A stretch of 12,301 nucleotides of DNA from Methanobacteriota archaeon (GTDB lineage Archaea; Thermoplasmatota; Poseidoniia; Poseidoniales; Thalassarchaeaceae). The notes beneath the pieces were generated by a model. The model did no database searches, was not told where the DNA came from, and saw nothing but the letters and a program-made list of their open reading frames with translations. The position numbers and the translations under genes were made by a program. Shown one piece after another: positions 7,809-12,301 of this stretch. The DNA lies in the NCBI GenBank assembly GCA_002701965.1, contig NZXM01000001.1:1-12301 (forward strand). The letters run 5' to 3'. Numbering within the stretch: the stretch's first letter is position 1; every line of letters starts with the position of its first letter.

Positions 7809-9224
7809 TCACTCTGATTCGTCGATTTGGATGATGGTTTCTGAATCCAAAAACATCGAATCTCTGTATTTCTTCTCGATCATTGCCAAACGATCTTTGT
7901 CAATTTCGTAGGCTATTGCCAGATTGGCCAACAAACTTTTCTCACGTTCTGTAAGCACCAAATCTTGTATCGTTTCTGCATATGCTTCTAGATACTTCAA
8001 CTCACCCACAGAGTATTCTTCTGGAATCAATCTACTAGAAATCCCATCGATTATAGCGATTATCGGACGTCTTGCAAAAATAATTGTAGCACCAATTACT
8101 ACACCACCAAGCATTCCATAACCTACGACATTTTCCATAGCTTCACTCACAAAAACAACCGAAATTGCACCGATACCTGTGAACATAGTATTGGTGAATG
8201 TCTTGCGTAAATTTGAATCGATTCCAAATACAGTGTCCTTCAATGAAGCATGGACAAACATGAGAGCCTCAAAGCCAATGGCAGCAGGAGTAATTATCAG
8301 CGAAAAATTCCAAATGAAATAGAGTGCTCTTTCAAATGTCGTCGGATTGGCTCCGTATTGGACACGAATACTGTCCGCGAATTCGAAAAATATACCACCA
8401 TTCAATGTGGGTAATATAGCCAATACGATGATGAAAAATACGAGTTGGCCAATTACTTTCCCTAAGAATCCGATGTAAAGAGAGCGAGAAGGCAGAGTCC
8501 CATAAATCACCTTACCTTCTTCCTCACGCTGATTTTGCTTCATCGATGCACGGAGAAATAATAGCCCAGCAAGAGAGAAAATTGGACCAAGTAGGATGAT
8601 GCCCCATGATCCACTAGGTTCGTCTACCACTGCTTTATCAAAGGGACGAGAACACGTCCCAATATCGACTGCATATTGGTTAACTCGCTCCGTTATTGAA
8701 CCCCACCAGTTCTTGATTATGGGTTCTGAACCGGCCTCGGTACAGATAATCCAAGAGGCATTTTCGAACGCAAACCCTTCTTCAGTTCGGAGGAAAATCC
8801 AGATTAGAGCGCCGAAGGAAGGCGCAAGGTACCAAACATGTTTCTTCAGTGTATCATTATGGAGAAACTTGAGCAGATTCACCCGATAATACACTGGGAA
8901 TGAAAGATAAAGAAAGATACTCGTAATTTGAGCAAACATGAAAGGTTCCATCTTCAGAGGGTAAAGTATGTTCCAAAGCCCCTCCCATTGTGATGAAAAA
9001 AGGAAAAAATCCAATGCAAGATAGGAGGCTTTGATCCCTTCACAGAACAATAAAATCGACATGAAGCGATTCTCCACCGAATTAGTATTGGCCTTAAACA
9101 CGAGATATGATAGCCCAATCATCCAAACCAGGACTACCATCGAGAATAGGGCCACAACATGGTAGAAACCATACAGACTCTGGGCCGAGAAGGCGCTGAT
9201 ATAGTAATCAATAATCTCGCTCAT
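7809..9224 (-). CDS. Polytopic membrane protein of unknown function
   Basis: I do not recognise this 471-residue protein. It has about eight or nine hydrophobic segments (near 22-45, 53-74, 93-117, 129-146, 207-227, 248-271, 300-325, 346-362, 368-386). A roughly 60-residue loop between the fourth and fifth holds two cysteines (C161, C191) that could form an extracytoplasmic disulfide. After the last segment comes a soluble helical tail (about 395-471) containing EEYSVGELKYLEAYAET and LTEREKSLLANLAIAYEID. The layout, a membrane sensor-like block plus a short soluble C-terminal domain, loosely recalls the input modules of sensory proteins, but no kinase, cyclase or transporter motif is visible. 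The start at ATG 9224 has no Shine-Dalgarno, and a TATA-like box lies about 27 nt upstream, which fits leaderless translation. By eye the gene is more AT-rich than its neighbours. It converges on the STAND gene. Confidence 0.88.
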   Translation of the reverse strand: MSEIIDYYISAFSAQSLYGFYHVVALFSMVVLVWMIGLSYLVFKANTNSVENRFMSILLFCEGIKASYLALDFFLFSSQWEGLWNILYPLKMEPFMFAQITSIFLYLSFPVYYRVNLLKFLHNDTLKKHVWYLAPSFGALIWIFLRTEEGFAFENASWIICTEAGSEPIIKNWWGSITERVNQYAVDIGTCSRPFDKAVVDEPSGSWGIILLGPIFSLAGLLFLRASMKQNQREEEGKVIYGTLPSRSLYIGFLGKVIGQLVFFIIVLAILPTLNGGIFFEFADSIRVQYGANPTTFERALYFIWNFSLIITPAAIGFEALMFVHASLKDTVFGIDSNLRKTFTNTMFTGIGAISVVFVSEAMENVVGYGMLGGVVIGATIIFARRPIIAIIDGISSRLIPEEYSVGELKYLEAYAETIQDLVLTEREKSLLANLAIAYEIDKDRLAMIEKKYRDSMFLDSETIIQIDESE

Positions 9225-9245
9225 GAACTACTCTGAGAAAATGGT

Positions 9246-9254
9246 AGATATAAT
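9246..9254 (-). promoter_or_regulatory. TATA-like box for the membrane-protein gene
   Basis: On the minus strand the sequence reads GATTATATCTA, centred about 27 nt upstream of the ATG at 9224. In archaea the TATA box sits roughly 26-27 nt before the transcription start. A start at or next to the ATG, giving a leaderless mRNA, is therefore predicted, consistent with the missing Shine-Dalgarno. Confidence 0.5.
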
Positions 9255-9317
9255 CGGTACCCCGGCATCCAGAAAATAAATCAAATTATCAAGGTGTAAT
9301 TGAGATTCGGAACAATG

Positions 9318-9332
9318 CCGTTGATACAACGG
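9318..9332. repeat. Short perfect inverted repeat
   Basis: CCGTTG-ATA-CAACGG is a perfect 6-bp stem with a 3-nt spacer, in the AT-rich region between the membrane-protein promoter and the small ORF. A tRNA or known RNA fold was looked for and not found. It could be an operator half-site pair or chance. The rest of 9225-9402 holds no other feature I can support apart from the two TATA-like boxes. Confidence 0.35.
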
Positions 9333-9375
9333 GTATTCGAAAGAACCCTCGATTGAACTTGGATTACAGATTGCC

Positions 9376-9382
9376 TATAAAT
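9376..9382 (+). promoter_or_regulatory. TATA-like box for the small ORF
   Basis: TATAAAT begins 27 nt before the ATG at 9403, the expected archaeal spacing for a start at or near that ATG. It is only about 12 nt before the alternative in-frame ATG at 9388, which argues for 9403 as the start. Confidence 0.4.
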
Positions 9383-9402
9383 CGAAAATGTCTGGAGAAA
9401 TT

Positions 9403-9519
9403 ATGTACGCTTGGCTAATGAATTTGTTTTCCAGAATTTTTGGCAAAACTGCTAAAATGAATATGGAGAAAGATGAAGATGAAAATCATTCATCTGTGAT
9501 ACAATCTAATTTAGATTGA
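9403..9519 (+). CDS. Predicted 38-residue small protein, amphipathic helix plus acidic tail
   Basis: This short ORF encodes 38 residues. The N-terminal half (MYAWLMNLFSRIFGKTAKM) alternates bulky hydrophobic residues with R/K and would make an amphipathic, membrane-associating helix. The C-terminal half (MEKDEDENHSSV) is strongly acidic and polar. Support for a real gene comes from TATAAAT at 9376-9382, GGAG at 9394-9397 five bases before the ATG, and placement between two genes otherwise separated by about 300 bp. An in-frame ATG at 9388 would give 43 residues. Against it are its shortness and the low GC of the region, where chance ORFs can occur. It is convergent with thioredoxin (stop 11 bp away), and its last codons lie in a palindrome. 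I recognise no family. If it is not real, 9225-9530 is a 306-bp intergenic region. Confidence 0.4.
   Translation: MYAWLMNLFSRIFGKTAKMNMEKDEDENHSSVIQSNLD
9502..9518. repeat. Perfect 17-bp palindrome at the small-ORF / thioredoxin junction
   Basis: CAATCTAA-T-TTAGATTG is a perfect inverted repeat (8-bp arms, 1-bp centre; as RNA, 7-bp stem with a 3-nt loop). It overlaps the end of the small ORF and lies just beyond the thioredoxin stop at 9531. It could be a bidirectional termination or mRNA 3'-end element, or a regulator site. The stem is A/T-rich and no long T-tract follows, so the terminator reading is weak. Confidence 0.45.
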
Positions 9520-9530
9520 AGCGTTTGTGA

Positions 9531-9854
9531 TTATCCCATGTGTGCATTAAGCCACTGATCAAACCCAGGCTTGGGCATTGCACCGGTCTTTTGATCGACC
9601 GGCTTTCCATTGTGGAACAACACGAGGAATGGGATTCCACGCACTCCGAAGCGTCCTGGCGTTACTGGATTGACATCTGTGTTGACCTTGGCAATGGTCA
9701 AGTTACCGCGCTCTGCAGCAATTTGATCCAAGACGGGCGCAATCATTTTGCAAGGACCACACCAAGGGGCCCAGAAATCAACCAAGACCCACTCATTTCC
9801 ACTTGTTACTGCATCAAAATCTGCATCAGTTGCCTCTACCAGATTACCAGCCAT
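9531..9854 (-). CDS. trxA: Thioredoxin
   Basis: This is a 107-residue single-domain thioredoxin, the usual length. The active site is WCGPCK with C32 and C35, preceded by VLVDFWAP, and the cis-proline is P75 in GIPF (most thioredoxins have GIPT). The C-terminal GAMPKPGFDQWL matches the last strand and helix. It reduces protein disulfides in the cytoplasm using electrons from a thioredoxin reductase, which is not in this window. The frame extends upstream to 9908, but ATG 9854 is preceded by a GGTGA ribosome-binding site and gives the standard N-terminus, so it is preferred. The gene is divergent from the rpe cluster, with 113 bp between starts. Identification is secure; the physiological target is not known. 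Confidence 0.97.
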   Translation of the reverse strand: MAGNLVEATDADFDAVTSGNEWVLVDFWAPWCGPCKMIAPVLDQIAAERGNLTIAKVNTDVNPVTPGRFGVRGIPFLVLFHNGKPVDQKTGAMPKPGFDQWLNAHMG

Positions 9855-9858
9855 ATTG

Positions 9859-9863
9859 TCACC
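9859..9863 (-). promoter_or_regulatory. Ribosome-binding site GGTGA for thioredoxin
   Basis: GGTGA on the minus strand lies 4 nt before the ATG at 9854. It matches the archaeal anti-Shine-Dalgarno complement and fixes the start 18 codons inside the longest open frame. Confidence 0.65.
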
Positions 9864-9967
9864 AATCCATGGGCTTGATTGACGCCCTATCAACCCTTGT
9901 CTATCCAAAGCCCGAAGGTCAAGGCTTGTGAACCGAGTTCTCTTCCCTGCATACAGAGGCCTATCAC

Positions 9968-10648
9968 ATGATTATCACACCCAGTATTCTCACGGCAAAT
10001 TTCTGCGAGCTTGGCAACACGATGGACGAAGCAATTGCGGCAGGGATTGATTGGATTCACTTGGATGTCATGGATGGCAATTGGGTGGTCAATCGCACCA
10101 TCACCTTCGGACCTGCTCTCATCAAGAGTATTCGAGATCGAGTCGGCTCAGAGATATTTGTTGACTGCCATTTGATGGTGACCAATGCTGAAGAAAATTG
10201 GGAGCAGTACGTCGATGCAGGTGTCGACCTCGTCATTTTTCATGTTGAGGCGGTCGAGGACATTCAAGGCCTCATCGACAACTTACACGCACGTGGGTGC
10301 CAAGCGGGCGCAGTCCTGAATCCAGCTACCGATGCATCCACCATTCTTCCGTATCTTCCATCCTTAGATCTAGTTCTCGTCATGAGTGTAGTTCCAGGAA
10401 AAGGTGGACAATCCTTCATGTCAGAAATGGAAGAAAAAACACGCACCTTCCGTGCGGCAATCGATGCTCAAATCGATGCCGGAGGCCGTACAACCAAGCT
10501 GATGATTGATGGTGGTGTCAAAGCCCACAATGTAGCCCAAGTCGCTGATTGGGGGGTTGAAGTTGCTGTGGTTGGTTCTGGCCTAATCAACGACAAGGGG
10601 ACCATCGCAGAAAATTTGGCTGAGATTCATACGGCTCTTGGCGCTTGA
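9968..10648 (+). CDS. rpe: Ribulose-phosphate 3-epimerase
   Basis: This 226-residue TIM-barrel enzyme is full length. Family landmarks are PSIL at 5-8 (S6), HLDVMDG at 31-37 (H31 and D33), CHLMV at 67-71 (H68, M70), the signature VMSVVPGKGGQSF at 138-150 and IDGGV at 180-184 (D181). H31, D33, H68 and D181 correspond to the metal-binding residues of the family. It interconverts ribulose 5-phosphate and xylulose 5-phosphate in the cytoplasm, in the non-oxidative pentose phosphate pathway. The ATG at 9968 gives the family N-terminus and has GAGG at 9956-9959, eight bases upstream. It is the first gene of a compact plus-strand cluster with the BolA-family, glutaredoxin and transporter genes. The E. 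coli homologue is known to use Fe(II) and to be oxidant-sensitive, which may relate to its redox neighbours (inference). Confidence 0.97.
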   Translation: MIITPSILTANFCELGNTMDEAIAAGIDWIHLDVMDGNWVVNRTITFGPALIKSIRDRVGSEIFVDCHLMVTNAEENWEQYVDAGVDLVIFHVEAVEDIQGLIDNLHARGCQAGAVLNPATDASTILPYLPSLDLVLVMSVVPGKGGQSFMSEMEEKTRTFRAAIDAQIDAGGRTTKLMIDGGVKAHNVAQVADWGVEVAVVGSGLINDKGTIAENLAEIHTALGA

Positions 10649-10683
10649 AAAGGGTTCAAGAAGCACCACAGAGAGGGAGTCAC

Positions 10684-11013
10684 ATGCCAAGCGTTGAGTG
10701 GATGGAGGACGAGGTTCGAAAGGCAGTCCCTGACGCCATTGAGGTTACTGTTGTAGATTTGACTGGAGGTAGCGATCATTTCCATGTTCGTGTGGTGAGT
10801 CCTACCTTTGAGGGCATGCGTCCTTTACCACGACAGCGAATCCTGCTTGGTCACTTCAAGCCATACATCCCTTCAGAAGTTCACGCGCTTGATCTCAAGT
10901 GTTTGACCCCCGAACAAGCCACCAAAGATGATGGTGAAGTGTTCCACCCACATCCCAATCGAAGAAGCGATGCTGAATTTGTCGGCATCAACATTCGACC
11001 CAAGGAGGAATAG
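10684..11013 (+). CDS. BolA-family protein (IbaG-like)
   Basis: This 109-residue protein has the BolA fold signature: DLTGGSDHFHVRVVSPTFEG (25-44), then LPRQRILLGHFKPYI and VHALDLK. H67 in VHAL is the invariant histidine that ligates [2Fe-2S] in BolA-glutaredoxin complexes; H32 or H34 in the preceding loop could be the second ligand (inference). GGSDHF and FEGM resemble the IbaG branch more than E. coli BolA. Residues about 80-109, rich in His, Arg and acidic residues, extend beyond the usual end. An upstream in-frame TTG at 10645 overlaps the rpe stop, but ATG 10684 has GGGAG four bases before it and fits the family N-terminus. The gene lies 35 bp after rpe and only 2 bp before the CGFS glutaredoxin, its known partner family. 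A role in Fe-S cluster trafficking or iron sensing is the likely function. Confidence 0.93.
   Translation: MPSVEWMEDEVRKAVPDAIEVTVVDLTGGSDHFHVRVVSPTFEGMRPLPRQRILLGHFKPYIPSEVHALDLKCLTPEQATKDDGEVFHPHPNRRSDAEFVGINIRPKEE
11003..11008 (+). promoter_or_regulatory. Shine-Dalgarno AGGAGG for the glutaredoxin
   Basis: AGGAGG lies inside the last codons of the BolA-family gene, 7 nt before the glutaredoxin ATG at 11016. A strong internal ribosome-binding site with a 2-bp intergenic gap supports co-transcription and fixes the start. Confidence 0.7.
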
Positions 11014-11015
11014 AC

Positions 11016-11345
11016 ATGAGTGAATTCAATTGGACACCCGAAGAAATTGCAGGAATCGTAAACGAAAACAGACTGGTCCTTTTCATGAAAGGAACTCCAG
11101 AGATGCCGCAGTGTGGTTTTTCAAACCGTGCTGCTCAGGTTCTGAAGGCACTGAATGAACCCTTTGTGAGTGTCAATGTGCTTTCTGACCCACGGGCCAT
11201 TCCCAATGTTTGCGAATGGGCAGATTTCCCCACCATGCCTCAAGTGTATGTTCATGGTGAACTCATTGGAGGATCCGACATCGCTCTTGAGATGTACGAA
11301 TCTGGTGAACTCGTCGAAATGATTGCAGAAGGCGATTCAGAATAG
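11016..11345 (+). CDS. grxD: Monothiol glutaredoxin, CGFS type
   Basis: This 109-residue protein carries the CGFS motif at 33-36 in MPQCGFSNRA, K25 in LFMKGTP, the cis-proline segment FPTMPQVYV (P75) and GELIGGSDI at 81-89. All are hallmarks of single-domain Grx4/GrxD-type glutaredoxins. In bacteria and eukaryotes these bind a [2Fe-2S] cluster between two protomers, or with a BolA partner, using the CGFS cysteine and a bound glutathione, and pass it to apo-proteins. Family length is normal and nothing is missing. It directly follows the BolA-family gene, the expected partner, and is followed after 9 bp by a transporter gene. Most archaea lack glutathione, so either this lineage has a low-molecular-weight thiol substitute or the cluster is held differently (inference). 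Confidence 0.95.
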   Translation: MSEFNWTPEEIAGIVNENRLVLFMKGTPEMPQCGFSNRAAQVLKALNEPFVSVNVLSDPRAIPNVCEWADFPTMPQVYVHGELIGGSDIALEMYESGELVEMIAEGDSE

Positions 11346-11354
11346 GTGGGCTCA

Positions 11355-12278
11355 ATGGCGGTCGTTGTGGACCGTCGTGCAATGTTCATCGCACTTGCTG
11401 GTGCGGCAGTGATTTCGTTTTCCCCGGTATTCTACGTGTACTCAAACACGAACCCTTCAACCGGTGCATTTTTTCGAATGCTCTATGCCTTCCCAATTCT
11501 CGCCTTTCTTGCTTTCTTGGTCCGCAAGTCGGACACCCGATCTTCACGGGTACGATGGATGGCATTTGGTGCAGGATTGATTCTCGCTCCCGACATGCTT
11601 TCATATCATATTTCAATGAATTTTATCGGCATCGGTGTAGCGACGCTGATTGGTAATTCACAAGTCATCTTGGTCACTCTGGTCTCTTGGAAACTATTCG
11701 GAGAACGTCCGAATCCTGCCATCTTGTTCTCCCTCCCTGTTGTCATGATTGGCTTGGTACTGATTTCCGGTATTGCCGATGCGGAACCTTATGGTGCAGA
11801 CCCGATGAAAGGAGTTCTGTTTGGTATTTTCACAGCCGTCTTCTACTCAGCGTTTTTGATTGCATTCCGTGCATGTAACAGGGGGTTGGCCCCGGTCGCA
11901 TCCGTTCAGTTCGATGCAACCGCCGGTGCCGCTTTGGGCATGTTTGTTCTTGGTATACTACCTCTGAGTGCATTGTCGGTCGAACCCATTGATTTCCAAG
12001 TGACATGGCCTGGTCATGGATGGCTCATTCTTCTAGCCGTTCTTTCGCAAGTCGGTGGATGGTTGGCGGTTGCCTATGCATTGCCTCGTTTACCTGCGGC
12101 ACACACATCCTTCGCAATTCTTCTACAACCGGTTCTGACCCTAGTGTGGGGCTTTCTCATCCTCAACCAAGATGGTCACTCGACCAACCAGTTGCTTGGC
12201 ATGATTTTGGTACTGGTTGCGATAGCATCGGTCACAGTTTATGGCTCAGCATCGACTGAAGATGCTGAATCTGAATGA
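11355..12278 (+). CDS. EamA/DMT-family transporter
   Basis: This 307-residue integral membrane protein has ten predicted helices (about 9-29, 36-56, 67-84, 91-112, 121-140, 151-171, 183-204, 222-241, 251-270, 278-297) in two five-helix EamA repeats (9-140 and 151-297). Family marks are an Arg early in TM2 (FFRMLYAF), the run GVATLIGNSQVIL into LFGERPN after TM4, and the matching AAHTSFAILLQPVLTLVWGFLIL in the second half. Members of the drug/metabolite transporter superfamily export or import amino acids, nucleosides or other small metabolites; the substrate cannot be predicted here. A GTG at 11346 lies in frame, but ATG 11355 is preceded at about 5 nt by AGGTGG (11344-11349), overlapping the glutaredoxin stop, and is preferred. 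Being last in the cluster, it may simply be co-transcribed. The 23 bases after its stop hold nothing recognisable. Confidence 0.93.
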   Translation: MAVVVDRRAMFIALAGAAVISFSPVFYVYSNTNPSTGAFFRMLYAFPILAFLAFLVRKSDTRSSRVRWMAFGAGLILAPDMLSYHISMNFIGIGVATLIGNSQVILVTLVSWKLFGERPNPAILFSLPVVMIGLVLISGIADAEPYGADPMKGVLFGIFTAVFYSAFLIAFRACNRGLAPVASVQFDATAGAALGMFVLGILPLSALSVEPIDFQVTWPGHGWLILLAVLSQVGGWLAVAYALPRLPAAHTSFAILLQPVLTLVWGFLILNQDGHSTNQLLGMILVLVAIASVTVYGSASTEDAESE

Positions 12279-12301
12279 AGCCGCCAAGCTTCTACTGAGG
12301 A

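Noticed and set aside
9318-9348. Possible tRNA T-arm-like sequence (CCGTTG stem followed by GGGTATTCGAAAGAACCC)
   Set aside because: No acceptor stem, D-arm or anticodon arm can be built around it.
9540-9878. 112-codon plus-strand open frame opposite thioredoxin
   Set aside because: It lies wholly antisense to a clear thioredoxin gene and its translation has no recognisable domain.
10645-10683. TTG start giving a 13-residue longer BolA-family protein overlapping rpe
   Set aside because: ATG 10684 has a good ribosome-binding site and matches the family N-terminus; the extra residues are not part of the fold.

Overview
The window looks like chromosome from a planktonic marine euryarchaeon, most plausibly Marine Group II (Poseidoniales) or a relative. 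This is an inference with no marker gene behind it. It rests on moderate GC, archaeal TATA-like boxes about 27 nt before some start codons, GGTGA/GGAGG ribosome-binding sites, a very large secreted protein of Asp-rich calcium-binding (thrombospondin type 3-like) repeats with a beta-propeller, and a STAND ATPase with an N-terminal winged helix. Genes are densely packed: two convergent pairs end within a few bases of each other. No tRNA, rRNA, CRISPR array, transposon or phage gene is visible.

Left part (1-2588): a large secreted protein gene on the minus strand is cut by the left window edge. It starts with GTG, has a clear signal peptide, and carries about four Ig-like repeats, each with a cysteine pair, that resemble the BsuPI proteinase-inhibitor fold. 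A metallo-beta-lactamase-fold hydrolase gene is divergent from it. Between them lies a strong 28-bp inverted repeat almost midway between the two starts.

Middle part (2585-7805): a 1177-residue membrane-anchored surface protein runs on the minus strand (signal peptide, one Cys/Asp repeat, seven-bladed propeller, about twelve FPxDPTQW/DxDGDGxGDN repeats, one C-terminal transmembrane helix, charged cytoplasmic tail). Its stop codon overlaps that of the hydrolase gene. Divergent from it, across a GC-rich region with small palindromes, is a 522-residue winged-helix/STAND NTPase, a candidate regulator of this locus.

Middle-right part (7809-9530): a 471-residue polytopic membrane protein of unknown function has a TATA box suggesting leaderless transcription. 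A lower-GC stretch follows that holds a probable 38-residue small ORF, its own TATA-like box and two small palindromes.

Right part (9531-12278): thioredoxin (minus) is divergent from a compact plus-strand cluster of ribulose-phosphate 3-epimerase, a BolA/IbaG-family protein, a CGFS monothiol glutaredoxin and an EamA/DMT transporter. BolA plus CGFS glutaredoxin is the classic Fe-S handling pair of bacteria and eukaryotes. Finding it in a likely archaeon, beside an epimerase whose bacterial homologue uses iron, is the most suggestive functional grouping in the window.
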